A DNA stretch of 64,000 bases from Adineta steineri (taxonomy: Eukaryota; Rotifera; Eurotatoria; Adinetida; Adinetidae): assembly GCA_905250115.1 (NCBI GenBank), contig CAJNOI010000041.1, positions 513,606 to 577,605 on the forward strand. The letters run 5' to 3'. Below are positions 44,701 to 59,088 of the stretch, piece after piece (positions within the stretch are counted from its first letter, which is position 1; the number at the start of each line of letters is the position of its first letter). A program made the position numbers and the translations under genes. The notes beneath the pieces were generated by a model. It was not told the origin of the DNA, did not search any database, and saw only the letters and a program-made list of their open reading frames with translations.

Positions 44701-44885
44701 CTATAAAAATTTTAAAAAATATTTAATTAAAACTATTTTATATTCTCAAATACTTTAGCATCAGACCACGATGGACGGCGACTACGATTTGAACCAGTGA
44801 CACTACTCGGTGGCATGCATAGATTAGCAATACCGGGATATGTCATTGATTGTTGTCTTTGTGAACGTGACCAACTTTCACTCAT
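38751..44885 (-). CDS. PHKB: Phosphorylase b kinase regulatory subunit beta
   Basis: Regulatory scaffold of phosphorylase kinase in glycogen breakdown (family knowledge). About twenty exons run from ATG 44885 to TAG 38753-38751. Collinear PHKB stretches include [77 protein letters not shown]-type blocks, [16 protein letters not shown], a [11 protein letters not shown]-type block, and near the end [20 protein letters not shown]. The N-terminal half is the glucoamylase-like domain and the C-terminal half the calmodulin-binding region. The protein ends CKIS, a CaaX-like box as in vertebrate beta subunits. A TTTTAG acceptor lies 18 nt upstream of the ATG. It is the last gene of the CDC5L-PDCD5-PRELID3-PHKB run, 204 bp after PRELID3. 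Quoted hyphen-type blocks are approximate; the others are read directly. Confidence 0.93.
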
Positions 44886-45089
44886 GATTTATTATATCAT
44901 ATCTAAAATTATCGTTGAGAATAAGTCAACAAATATTTTCATTTCGTACTGTTTTATTTTTACTCAAAAGATTTCATCGGTATTTTTTTTTACTAATTAA
45001 ATGTTGTGCACCAGAGAGATCACAGAAAAAGGTATGTTAGAAAATCAAGAATATTTCAAAAATATATATGGCCTGAAATAAATGGAAAA

Positions 45090-45676
45090 TTATAAAGGTA
45101 TTTGTTTAGTTGGTTCAGTTGACGGAACAGTACTCATTCGGTTGATTACCCATTCCATTGCTAGACGACCCTAAATAAAAATATCAACAAAAAATAAGTC
45201 TTATTATGTAATTTTCGTTTATAATTAATTACTTTAGTTGCATTTGTATTGATTGTTTTAGCGACCATTGTTTCAACGTAACTAGTCAATGGAACATTCT
45301 CAACGTTAATTGTTGCTTCTTGTGTAAGAATTGTTTTTGAGCTATCAGTTGGATGTTGTGTATATTCAAGTCGTTCTTCAATACTAATAAAACGATTTAG
45401 TGTTAAATTTCTTGTTCGTGCAGTCATTATACGTCGTCGAGCATCAATTGTTGAGTGTTCACTAGCATATCCAAGTTCACTCATATTGAAAATTTTATTT
45501 AATGCAGGTGCAATACCCCAATTGGCTAACAGAAGACGATGTGACTGAATAACACCATATGGATTAATCGTTCTATCAACAACATCACAACCAATAACAC
45601 TTGGACTCACTGGATTGGGATATTTATTTAATGCAGCAGTAACTACTGTTGCCCAATCATGACTATATGAAGACAT
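45090..45676 (-). CDS. PRELID3: PRELI/slowmo-family lipid transfer protein (PRELID3-like)
   Basis: Intermembrane-space phospholipid carrier family; slowmo/PRELID3 proteins move phosphatidylserine with TRIAP1 (family knowledge). Two exons (45676-45233 and 45170-45090) give 174 aa. Seen: DWATVVTAALNKYPNPVSPS, GCDVVDRTINPYGVIQSHRL, EHSTIDARRRIM, SIEERLEYTQHPTDSSKTIL, LTQEATINVENVPLTSYVE, and a last exon with GRLAMEWVINRM. The N-terminal MKIW of the family is not present at the chosen ATG. The frame stays open upstream without an ATG to about 45706, so the true first residues may come from a small 5' exon joined at the AG near 45702. It lies between PDCD5 and PHKB on the same strand. Confidence 0.88.
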
Positions 45677-46193
45677 AGGAAAATATATATATACAGAAGC
45701 TGTCAATATAATTCATCCACCTATCATTTCATTTATTTTTCCTTCGTTGTAAATATTAACATAAATCAAAATAATGTCCTATTATTTCAATATTTAGAAC
45801 TCACGAGCTTTCTGTCTTATTACTAAAGTTATATTTTTATTTTCTCAGATTCTTCTTAGAAATAATTTCCTCTATATAAGACATTCTTTTGATTCATGTT
45901 AATATTTATAACCATAAAAATAAATCGAAACTATAGATAAATGAATAATTAGAACTATAAAACCTACTCAAAAACATGTTGTGAAGTCCAAAATTTCATT
46001 ATTCTTGTTTTTATAAGGCCAAATATTTTATCTTAAATTCAAAATAAGAATGTTAATCCTATTCTAAAGTAAATGTAATCAATTTGAGCTAGTTTTTATT
46101 TAACAAAATCCTAAGAATGTTTATAACTCATTCCAACAGAAGATAATGTAAAAAGAAGAAGAAGAAGAAGAAGAAGAAAATGAGTTAGTTCAA
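45677..46193. other. Intergenic with (GAA)n
   Basis: Spacer within the minus-strand run. It contains a (GAA)n tract at about 46153-46178 directly downstream of the PDCD5 stop. No gene. Confidence 0.55.
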
Positions 46194-46828
46194 TTAATCT
46201 GAATCAGAATCGAGTGCCGCACGTCGTCGATCAAACTAAAAATAAATATTTTAAACTATAATGAAATAGAATACAGTAATAAACATTAAGTTTCTGTCAA
46301 ATATCTGATTTCATTTCACATTTCGCTGTAAAACTAAGTATGCGTAGAGAAACATATAGTTTTGTTTTCTCAAATCATTTTTACAATTATGTAAGATATA
46401 ATTCTTACATTAACTTTTGTTGTTTTTTCAGTTGCTTTGCTAACTTGTTCTAAAAGTCCAATCAATTGTTCTTCTGTGATCTGAAACAAGATCATTTATT
46501 TATATATCGACTCATTCTTATATATAATTATTACTTTTCCACCACCAAATGCACCACGTCTAGCATTTTGTATAAGAATATCTTCTACCATACGGCCTTT
46601 TTCTGGTTTAGTTAATGCAATTGTATTTAAACGTGCACGTGCTTCTTGTGTTAATAAAGAACTTAACATTGTATTACGCATATCCTCTTGTTTTTGTTGT
46701 TGTTCTTCACGTGAATTTCTATCATTAGGATCAGATCCTCCTGCAGGTCGTTGTTGACCTGCTTGTTGTTGTTGTTGTAATTCAGCTAAACGTTTAGCAC
46801 GAATTGCATCAAGTTCCGAATCTGCCAT
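46194..46828 (-). CDS. PDCD5: Programmed cell death protein 5
   Basis: Small conserved helical protein that binds the TRiC/CCT chaperonin and is implicated in apoptosis and tubulin folding (family knowledge). Three exons: the first 46828-46535 (98 codons), then ITEEQLIGLLEQVSKATEKT, then a last exon ending RRAALDSDSD and TAA (46196-46194). Seen: MADSELDAIRAKRLAELQQQ, a Gln-rich insert, MLSSLLTQEARARLNTIALT and KPEKGRMVEDILIQNARRG, all PDCD5 hallmarks. The acidic C-terminus DSDSD is also typical. It starts 130 bp downstream of the CDC5L stop. A TTTCAG acceptor lies in the leader. Confidence 0.95.
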
Positions 46829-46958
46829 TGTATGAGAAGAAGACGAAACAGAAAAGGAAATATCTGAAATTTCAGGTGGTTGGCTTAATTTTTATGAAGA
46901 AACAAAACAAAATTTTACAAAAAGAAAGAAGAAAAGAAAAAACACATTGATTTTTTTT

Positions 46959-50103
<3,145 letters not shown>

Positions 50104-52285
50104 GATTACGAACTTAATTTAAACAATCTATAAAAAAGAAAGAAAATTTCATTTCATTTCATTATCGGAAAACAATCGACGTATATATTTCTGTATAGAA
50201 TAACAAAAAAGTGATGTGAAGAAATTTTTCTTCTATTGGATTGGATTTTAATGGACGATAGAGTATTCGATAAAATATTTATATAGAGGGCGCTAGATAA
50301 CAATAAGTTGTAAAGTTTTACGAGTAACACAAACACAGTTCACAAAGACATGTTTTTAACTATTCAGTTATTTTTTCGAATGAAATTTATTGGAATATAG
50401 GTCATCGTCGATGATGATATTGAACATAAGCACGAAACATTCACTTATCCTTCAGAGAAAGAGGTTCAGAAGACGAGTTTTTCGATTTAGAAATGGCCTT
50501 TTTCAAATTAACTTTTTTATATATTCAGATTGTTAAATACATTGAGTGTCTTCGAAAAAAATTATATTTTCTACTTTAAATCATTTGTCACATCTAGTGT
50601 GAGTTTATTTTCGTAGGCGAATTGATTAGAACTGAGAAGGATGTCAACAATTTATCTTATATTTAAATAAAACTATATTGTACTGTTCATATGTCTGTTG
50701 CATACATTTAAGACGGCTGTATTATCGTCAAAGTTCGATCATAAAACAGAAAAATTGTTGTTTTACAGTTAACTCAATATGTTGTACAATCTGAACTTAT
50801 CAAAAAAAAAGGCAATTCACGATGAAAAAGTTATGACTCAGAAACGTGATTTTCCACACCGCCTCGATACCATCTAATCGAATAAGTTCTATTGAAATAG
50901 AAACTTTGCCTGATAAGTAATAATTACGAAATTGTTTCATAGAAACATTTATATGAGAAAAGTTTGACTTGTGAGAGAGCGTAAATATTTTTCGTAAGAT
51001 TAAGATTTTTTGTATATCATTACAATTCTAAGGTAAATAGAAGTATTTTATTAATGCCGTGTTAATGTATGATGAAATATGAGGAAATATAAATGGTTAT
51101 TTAATACACGATCTTAAGAATTTTTTCAATAGTTTCCACAAATAGAAAATATAAATAAATCATATATTCATGTGATAATTTCTTAAATGAATCAAGTAAC
51201 ACTATGTGTACGTGATTCTCATATTGCAAATGAATTCAAAAACTAACAAAAGCCTCGTTAATAAACGGATGAATTCATCTTTTAGACTCAACAATTGACA
51301 CAGATAAAATTCTTTAGTAAAATTCAAAGACCTTATTTTCTCCTCGAACGGATTAAAATCTAATTACCTTTCCATCAGACATCGGAACTCTCCTAAGGCC
51401 TATGAATATATATATATATTTGTATTATTGACGTATAAATAAATGAGAAAATTAATACGATTTTGAACTTCTTTTTGAAAAAAAGAATTATTTAGTTTTT
51501 TCTAAAATCTATGAAGTTATATTTCCCTAAGCTTATTGAATAGCCAAATATAGTAAAACTTCATTATTAATATTGTTTTCGTTTGATCGGTTTAAGTATT
51601 AATGAGCTTTTCGACATCACTCATATATTAATTTTGACATCAATATGCTTATTTTTCATGAAAGTTACATATTTATTATTTATTGTATTCATCTGAATGA
51701 TAAAATAAATTATTTGTCCATTTTTTCAATTATCTTAAACAGAAATCTTTTCATAATATATCTACAAAACAGATCGCATTTCTGTAATACTCAAGGGAAT
51801 TCAAAATTGTTTGACAACTAATCGACAATCTTCTAGTCTATATTCAAAAGAAATCAATAACATAAAACATATGTCTATATCAAAGAACTTATAAATATAG
51901 AAAATTTCTTACAATACTTTTTCTTCTTCTTATTTTTGATACGCACTCATTTATCGTAATTGATTATAATGTTTCTTCACACAAACATGCAATTCTCTAG
52001 TGATCACCAAAAACAAAAGACATTAAACTTTTTGTTCCATAGATAGAATTTCCATTTCATTTCATCACATTACATTAACAAGAGAGAAAAAAAAGTGGGT
52101 AACAGTAACTATTGCTAACATCAAATTACGACAACAAGAACTATCGAATATTATTAGTTAGTTAGTTCTTTATGAACACGACATATATAAAAAATCGTCG
52201 AAGAAGTAGGAAAAAAAATAGTTGAGAAATCAAGCAAACAAAAAGCCCATACTAATTTTTCTAACAAGTGTATCGGATCTACAAT
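50104..52285. other. Divergent intergenic region
   Basis: About 2.2 kb between the CDC5L promoter and the Ly6-like gene. AT-rich with no convincing frame; a short (TA)n near 51406-51420. Nothing else seen. Confidence 0.5.
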
Positions 52286-52783
52286 ATGTTTTTAACTACG
52301 ATATATACTTTTATTTTATATGGTATTTGTAATATTTATTCATTATCTTGTTTTAAATGTATGACAACAGACTTTCAAAATGATATATGTAGTGATTCAT
52401 TTAATCCAATCGATAATCGACTTGAATATGAATGTCAAGCAACAATAAAAGGTAAAAATGGTTTATTTCCTGCTCGATTTTGTGTGAAAATATCTGGTAT
52501 TATTGTTGATGTTGATCAAAATTTAAATCAATCATTAATTCATAAATATCTTTATTTACGAACATGTATTACGGAAAATATTATGGATTCAACGCGATCA
52601 TTAGATTCGACAGGAAATTTTCGTTTAAAAAATTTTGCTGGTATTAAAGGTGAAATTAAAATGCAAGGAACAATAACATTATGTACTGTTGACGGTTGTA
52701 ATCAAGCTAATTATCAAACAATAGATGTATTTATAATTGTATATTCATTTTTGTTTTTAATTATACAAAAAATAAACCACTAG
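52286..52783 (+). CDS. Ly6/quiver-like GPI-anchored protein
   Basis: Single exon, 165 aa from ATG 52286. Layout: a signal peptide (FLTTIYTFILYGICNIYSLS), the Ly6-type opening CFKC, further cysteines in ICSDSF, YECQA, RFCVK and LRTCI, and the closing CTVDGCNQAN where three-finger proteins have CxxxxCN. A hydrophobic C-terminal tail (FIIVYSFLFLIIQ) is typical of GPI-anchor addition. By family such proteins sit at the cell surface and modulate receptors or channels (for example quiver/sleepless in flies) or septate junctions. The exact orthologue cannot be told from sequence alone. The cysteine count and the CN end make the fold assignment fairly safe. Confidence 0.72.
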   Translation: MFLTTIYTFILYGICNIYSLSCFKCMTTDFQNDICSDSFNPIDNRLEYECQATIKGKNGLFPARFCVKISGIIVDVDQNLNQSLIHKYLYLRTCITENIMDSTRSLDSTGNFRLKNFAGIKGEIKMQGTITLCTVDGCNQANYQTIDVFIIVYSFLFLIIQKINH

Positions 52784-53214
52784 GTCAGATAAAAAAAGTA
52801 GGAAGTTGTGTTTTTTTTATATGTCAAGTCCTGTTTCAATAAAATTAGTTTGGCTTAAGGAAAAGAAGAAAGAGAAGAAAAAAAGGTTGCAGACAAACGA
52901 CACTGGAAAGAAAAAAAAATGACAAGTAAATAAGAGGAGAAAAAAAAGCTTCATTTGTTGTCGTTTCGTCAAAACACTCAGGTAATAATACAGGAATAGA
53001 AAAGAAGTAATGATGGTAAGTGACGAGAAAAACTGACGAAGAAAAAGAACAAAAATTATTATTATTTACGTACTACGTGTTTATGACAATATATAGTGCA
53101 CACATATGTTAAAAATCATGCATGCCGGCGTTTGCGTAGGCGAATTTATTTTGTCTTTATAGATTTTTAAATACTTATACAGACATTTATTTTTTATTTC
53201 AAACGTAATTAATA
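52784..53214. other. Short intergenic spacer
   Basis: Purine-rich 3' flank of the Ly6-like gene and leader of the bHLH-PAS gene. A CTTTATAG acceptor-like site (53161-53162) lies 53 nt before the next ATG. Confidence 0.5.
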
Positions 53215-54792
53215 ATGCAAAATCCACTACCATTCTATCCCGAATATAATTCTTATTCAACTGGAGATGGTTTTCTTCCGAATATTCAAGATACATCGAT
53301 TGAAAACGATATTTTAGGTGTACGTTCGTCGACTTCAATGAATATGACTCAAATGCCCGTAATGAGTCAAGCAATGTCGTCATCAGGTCTAGTTCCGTCA
53401 AGAAAACGAAAAGTTACAACTGATACTGATGCAAGTTATTCACCAGCATCAGTTTACAGTGACAACAGTAATATATCCGATACATCATATCCAACATTTT
53501 CTCGTCAATCAATGGATTTTCCACGAGGTATGCAATCTGTTCGTAATGGTACAATAGCAACAACATCAAATTTAACAACATCAGCCGAAGAAGGAAGTTC
53601 AGATGATAATGAAGATGAAGAAGAAAGTGATCTTGCACGTAAACGTGAAAAACATACACAAGTTGAAGCACAACGACGTGCATTAGAAAAAGCACATTTT
53701 CGAGAATTATCAACATTAATTGGTGGTCGTAATGATTCGAAATCATCCAAACTTCATCATCTTGATTTACTTCGAATAGCTGCTGATTTAATAACAAAAA
53801 TGAATGAACGACATAAACATGATCCATTACGTCCATCAAATTTAACTGATAATGAATTAAATTTTTTAACAATTGAAGCAAGTAATTCATTTTTATTTGT
53901 AACAACTATTGAATCATCAGCATTTTGTATTATTCGTGTTACTGATTCAATACATCGTGTACTTAATATAACACCTGATCAATGGCTTGGACAAAATTTT
54001 CTTGCATTTTTACATCCTGAAGATAAATTACATGTTCAAAGTCAACTTATGTCATTAAATCAACGTGTTGGAGCTAAAATTCATTTTGATTGTCGATTAC
54101 AACAAGGTAATAGTGATTCATATTCATCTGTTAGTATTGATGGTATTACAAAAATGCTTGATCGTTCATTAACACCTTTACAAACAAATACACCTGGTAT
54201 TCTTGCATTTATTGGTATATGTCATTTACCATTAATAACAAAATATAGTGAAACAAATATGTGTATTTATAAAAATCCACAATCATTAACATTTCGTTGT
54301 CGAATTTCACCACATGATTGGAAAATTTTTCTTGTTGATCGTTCAGTATCAACATTACCATCAATATCATATGATATATTTCGTCAAAAATCTGTATTAC
54401 AATTTATACCTAATCATGAACAAGCACATGTTCATCAAACATTATTACGTTCAACAACAGCATCAACAAGTGAAACAATATCATGTCATTTTATACATCC
54501 AGCTTTAGAACAATCAATACCAATGTCACTTGAAATCAAATCATTTTTTAATCCAGTTATTCATCGAGCTGATTTTATTGAATTAACATTTAAAAATTTA
54601 AATACAAAATTAGATACATCAATTTATGATCTTAAAGATGGTGAAAAAGAAATTGATAATTTACTTTTTGGATCAGAATCATCAACATCAATATCACAAT
54701 TAATGGAACAACAAATACCGAATAACCCTCAAATACAAAATTCTCAATATTTTTATCCAAATGAATGGATAACAAAAAATGAATTAATTTAA
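53215..54792 (+). CDS. bHLH-PAS transcription factor, ARNT/BMAL-like, intronless
   Basis: Single open frame of 525 aa. An acidic stretch (SSDDNEDEEESD) precedes a basic helix-loop-helix at about residues 143-195 (KREKHTQVEAQRRALEKAHF, then SSKLHHLDLLRIAADLITKM). The opening of PAS-A follows at about 212 (LTDNELNFLTIEASNSFLFV), the arrangement typical of ARNT/BMAL proteins. PAS-A continues through SIHRVLNITPDQWLGQNFLA and FLHPEDK. A second, more divergent PAS region follows around 325-470. The basic region departs from the ARNT E-RRR consensus, so E-box preference is uncertain. Such proteins act as nuclear dimer partners in circadian, hypoxia or xenobiotic responses. The lack of introns contrasts with most neighbours. 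Confidence 0.75.
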   Translation: MQNPLPFYPEYNSYSTGDGFLPNIQDTSIENDILGVRSSTSMNMTQMPVMSQAMSSSGLVPSRKRKVTTDTDASYSPASVYSDNSNISDTSYPTFSRQSMDFPRGMQSVRNGTIATTSNLTTSAEEGSSDDNEDEEESDLARKREKHTQVEAQRRALEKAHFRELSTLIGGRNDSKSSKLHHLDLLRIAADLITKMNERHKHDPLRPSNLTDNELNFLTIEASNSFLFVTTIESSAFCIIRVTDSIHRVLNITPDQWLGQNFLAFLHPEDKLHVQSQLMSLNQRVGAKIHFDCRLQQGNSDSYSSVSIDGITKMLDRSLTPLQTNTPGILAFIGICHLPLITKYSETNMCIYKNPQSLTFRCRISPHDWKIFLVDRSVSTLPSISYDIFRQKSVLQFIPNHEQAHVHQTLLRSTTASTSETISCHFIHPALEQSIPMSLEIKSFFNPVIHRADFIELTFKNLNTKLDTSIYDLKDGEKEIDNLLFGSESSTSISQLMEQQIPNNPQIQNSQYFYPNEWITKNELI

Positions 54793-56778
54793 AAAGAAAA
54801 CTACTAAACTTAAAATTAATATTGCATCTCAGACATTCTTGTCAAGTTTTTTGTTGTTTTCTCTAACGATTTAAATTAAAAAAAAATAACATCCAATCTA
54901 TGCAGTCTAAATCAAATAAATACTTTTTTTCCCCTTATAATCAAATATTGTGAAATTATTATTTTTGTCAATTCATTATAATCGAAATAAAAATAAATAT
55001 AATGATTTATTTACTCTTCAATATTTTCAAATGTATTTAAGTAAATATTGTAAATTCATTTCCTAATTTAATCAGCTATAAAAAAAAGTACTTGTTATTA
55101 ATATTTATAGGCGATTCATTCTATGAAAATATCATACACAAAAACATCATTATTAATTTTCTATGTTTAACGTACTTGACAATTTCTCTCTAGTTGTAAA
55201 AAAATTAAATATGAATATTTTATATATTATAAACACAACAGAAAAACAACTTATTTTTTTTCTGCCGAGAAGACCTACAATTCTAACAGAAGTCTGATAA
55301 TAACTATATTGTATCGAATATTTTTAGTTTAGAAAATATCATTAGAGAAAAAAAGTTCATAATCTGTTATCCTTGAAAAATATTCACAATTATGGTATAT
55401 TCTTCTTTTTTACTTTTAAGATGCGCTTAGCATCTGTCATAATTAATAATGCGTATACGATAAAAATAACTAACTATTGCATTCAACACAATTAAGATGC
55501 TACAAAGCAATTTAATACTGAGTTAAAAATGAGTAGTAAATTTGATGTTTTGTTCTGGAAAAGTCAGGATTGTAGTTTTTCATCTCCGGTGGAAAAAAGT
55601 ACACAGAATGTATACACCATATGTCTAATTAAGGAAATGACAATTGATACCGATAAGAATAAACGTCACATGGTTTATAAAATATTTTCAAAATTATAGA
55701 AAAAATCTTATTTTTTCAAGGTTAAATAGTTTATTAAATTATTTCGTTGCTATTTTTATAACGCCGATAGAATCAATACAATATATTGATTTATGTGTAA
55801 TCTATTCCTGAAGAATTGTAACTAACTATAGCTCATTTACCAAGGGTAATTTACCTTGAATAAATGTCTGAACGAGATCCATATCAGTTCAACAATCCTT
55901 GAATTATGAGCATGCAACGACATTTAGAATTATTGTCTACCGTCACATTCTTTTAGTAGATCTGTCATCTAGATGAATAGTTTTTATATAGTCATGCTTC
56001 CTTTTTACAATAGTTTGACATATGGTAAGAAGAGAAATAATAAATAAATTAAGATGGAAATGTTTTTATAAATCCAATTATGATTATTTGATTAAAGATA
56101 ATTCTTTACGACGTAATTTCTAATGACAATTCACAAAATCATTCTTTACTTTTTTTAAAAATCAGTGTTTTATTCTGTTATAAACTTTGTCTCGTTAGCA
56201 AATAAATGTCATTATATAAGTTCAAAGTCAGATGAATAATGCACTTGTCGAACTATGCGCTAAATCGATTCAATTTAATGTTCAATATATTATAATCCAA
56301 AAACAGTATTAAGAAAGAAGAAAATTATATCTAGAAAAATTTATCCAGACTCCATAATTATTATCATAGGTAGAAGTTTCTTCACCAATTAACAATCATA
56401 TAATAAAACTTAAAATTTATTATAAACACTGAATCTCAAGTTCGAGTTCAGTACATAAAGATAGAATATTCTGCTTGCTATAGTACAATTCAACACCTCA
56501 AAAAACGAACTAATACAAGATATAGATATATTCAAAATTATCTTGCTTGAACTGGATTATATTTAAATTGTAAACGGACATAAAACTTCATCGTTTTCTC
56601 TTTCCTTTCTATTACATACAAATAGTTTCCGAATAAAACCAATCATATCCTTTACAAAATTCCATCCATTAATGACCAACCATTAATCCATCCATGAAAT
56701 ACCTAGATCACCGCGTTTTTTAAGATATCCATTAAATGAACCATTGTTTTTATATTTTTTAATATTTCTATATCATCC
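54793..56778. other. Intergenic, AT-rich
   Basis: Two kilobases between codirectional genes with no recognisable gene, repeat or RNA. Very AT-rich. Confidence 0.5.
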
Positions 56779-57942
56779 ATGAGTACAATTACATTTACTA
56801 AACATTTATCATCACAATCGCTTCTATCAGCTAATCAACAATCAATTAAAAAACGACTTCATTCTGAAGAATCGAATTTATTAAGACCGAAAAAAATCAA
56901 ACGTTCTATTGATGTAACATTACATTGGAAAAAACTTCAGACAATCTATGAATCAAATACAACAAAAGTATTTGAATGTAAATCAAAAAATGATTGTAAA
57001 TTAAAATGCTTTTTAATAAATTTAAAAAGCAAAACATTTTGTTTTTCTCTTAGATTTAATTATCAGTGATCCACTTGGTAATCGATCATGTTTTATTGTG
57101 TCGAAATCAAGTTATTATTGGCTTACAGAATCAATACGTCTTATGCAACAACATGTTGAATATGGAACAATATTTGATGCAGCTATGATAGGAGAAGTTA
57201 TTGAAATTGAACGAAATCTTAAAGCTTTAAAATTAAATATTGAAAAAAATGGAATTGAAAAAACATTTTTCTTTCGTGCTGAAGCTCTTCTAAATTTTAT
57301 TCGTTTATGTTGTACTATTTTTGGTAAACAAATTTTTCATAACTAAAAAAAATACGAAAATTATCTTTATTTATTTATTAGAAAATCCATCAGAAAAATA
57401 TCGACGACGTTTACATGCATTATTTAATTTATGTGCAAATTGTTGGTTGCATATGTTTGATATAATGTTACCAATGTCAATTGTACGTGCAGAGAAAAGT
57501 TTTATATTTGATGATGATTATGGAGATTTTGAAAATGATTCTATACTTCGACATTTTCGTAAAGATGATCAAAAGAAAATTAAAAGTAATTTTATTTTAT
57601 AAAAATCTTTTATTTAATTAATTTTCGTATTATATAGAAGTGAATATTGATTTACCAAATATACGACATATACTCTATTCAATTCTTTTACTTGTTGAAA
57701 AATTTAATGAAATTCAATTAATTGATCAAATTTATGTTGAACGATTTGAAATGATTTATCAAATTTGGATTTTAATAGATAATGAAATAAATTTACGTGA
57801 AGATAATCATATGACAAACATTTCAAAGAAAATTATTAAAAATAAAAGTGAAAATTCAACACAAAAACTTCCATGGAATTTTATTAATGAATGTAGTAAA
57901 TATGAAAAAATATTTGGAACATTTACTAATAATATGAAATGA
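56779..57942 (+). CDS. Unrecognised protein, 331 aa, four exons
   Basis: Exons 56779-56995, 57054-57323, 57382-57585 and 57638-57942 join in frame to 331 aa. The N-terminus is basic with a possible nuclear signal (LRPKKIKRSIDV). The rest is mixed alpha-helical, with notable stretches YLIISDPLGNRSCFIVSKSS, YRRRLHALFNLCANCWLHMF and LPNIRHILYSILLLVEKFNE. No transmembrane helix or signal peptide is evident. I do not recognise the family. The early DPLGNRS stretch followed by helices might suggest a small N-terminal beta fold plus helical bundle, but that is speculation. Clean intron phases and even codon use support a real gene. Confidence 0.65.
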
Positions 57943-58207
57943 TCTTTTTCTTCTAACTGTGATTTAGCTAACTGAGGATTATTTTATTGTTAGTTTTTAT
58001 ATATAAATATGTATTGTTAGATAACGAGAATTATAGTTTTTTCTTTTATAAATCAAATCAATAAACCAGAATGAACATAATTTTGATATTCAACGCTATT
58101 CGTAATATTTTAAAAAGTAAGATAGAACATGTTATAGCTAAAGACATGTCTTAGATACAACCAAGATTTATAAAAATTGTCTTAAAATATGACTGTACAG
58201 ATAAGAA

Positions 58208-58433
58208 TGCGCAATTTCAGTAAACCGTACACTGTCAGCATCGACAGTGACGCGCGGTAGCACTGGCAACACTAACACCGGGCTTACTGATGCAGTGGAA
58301 CCGCCCGGATACCGACGAATACCGACGGTATCTAGTGAATTCACAATATCAGTGAGCCCGGTGTCAGTGTTACGGTATGTCACTGTCAGGGCTGAAAGTG
58401 ACAGTTTTTCAGTATTTTCACTGAAACTGCGTA
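58208..58433. repeat. GC-rich foldback (MITE-like) element
   Basis: About 226 bp with G+C far above its surroundings and nested inverted repeats. The ends match as inverted repeats (GCAATTTCAGT at 58211-58221; its partner reads ACTGAAACTGC at 58420-58430). An internal 24-bp arm (58268-58291) is inverted at 58348-58371 with two mismatches, both compatible with G:U pairing. Smaller hairpins pair ACTGTC with GACAGT at 58231-58248 and again near 58382-58404. The centre holds a short tandem ATACCGACG repeat and GTGAATTCAC. No coding potential; two frames through it are artefacts of high GC. A MITE, a SINE-like fold or a structured RNA are possible. Confidence 0.75.
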
Positions 58434-58799
58434 TCCCTAGTACAGAACAAAATACTTACTGATTCTTGTAACGCACTGTCTTGATTGAAAAAATCTTGTA
58501 TACGAAAGATACCCACGAGGAAACTTACGCATGAGCGTACGAACGGCGTTTGGAAATAAAACAAATCCATTTAATATTAGTACTAAAATGTCAATATAGA
58601 GAGGTGCTGAATATTCCAAGTGTATACTTTCTCTTTTCCTGTGCTGTTAACAAAGGATATCTTTGTGTGTAAACTATATCATTGTTGCTTCAAGCTGTGC
58701 TCTTACATGTCTTACTAATTTATTAATATGTATATTTACTTTAAGGAAGAAACCGCTAATCACACATAATCACTCCTAACCAAATCCTAATCACATCTA

Positions 58800-58874
58800 A
58801 TCATTATTAAGAGGCGGGGTGGGTGCGTGAATAAGAAGAATAATCACACCCGCGCCCACACATCATTATTAAGA
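58800..58874. repeat. G-arm/C-arm mini-palindrome, copy F, with 13-bp direct repeats
   Basis: The G arm GGCGGGGTGGGTGCGTGA (58813-58830) and C arm TCACACCCGCGCCCACAC (58844-58861) surround an AT-rich 13-nt spacer. ATCATTATTAAGA occurs immediately on each side (58800-58812 and 58862-58874). This is the clearest insertion with target duplication of the family. The neighbourhood is itself mildly repetitive, which weakens but does not remove the case. Confidence 0.7.
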
Positions 58875-59088
58875 AATACTAATCATATCTAACCAAATAA
58901 TCAGCTGTTTCCCCCTTGACTTACTTCCAAGACTGAAATTCATGACAACATCTAATGAAAAGAGAACTTGACTCGATCGAGTTTAAGCATATTTAATCAT
59001 GTGGATCTGTATTTAAATCCTGATAGTATATTAGAAAAGATAAATGAACTATCAAGAAATAAGAATAATTTTTCTTGGTTAGTATATT

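Larger units (their letters stand above)
57943..59088. other. Intergenic with two repeat elements
   Basis: Contains the foldback element at 58208-58433 and mini-palindrome copy F at 58800-58874, annotated separately. From about 58756 to 58900 the sequence is a degenerate series of CTAATCACA-like units. No gene. Confidence 0.55.

Noticed and set aside
53414-53905. Long minus-strand open frame of 163 codons
   Set aside because: It is antisense to the bHLH-PAS gene and made of Leu/His-rich low-complexity sequence, as expected of the reverse frame of an AT-rich coding exon.
58168-58462. Two overlapping frames through the GC-rich element
   Set aside because: They mirror each other on opposite strands across inverted repeats and have no start context or domain; the element is non-coding.
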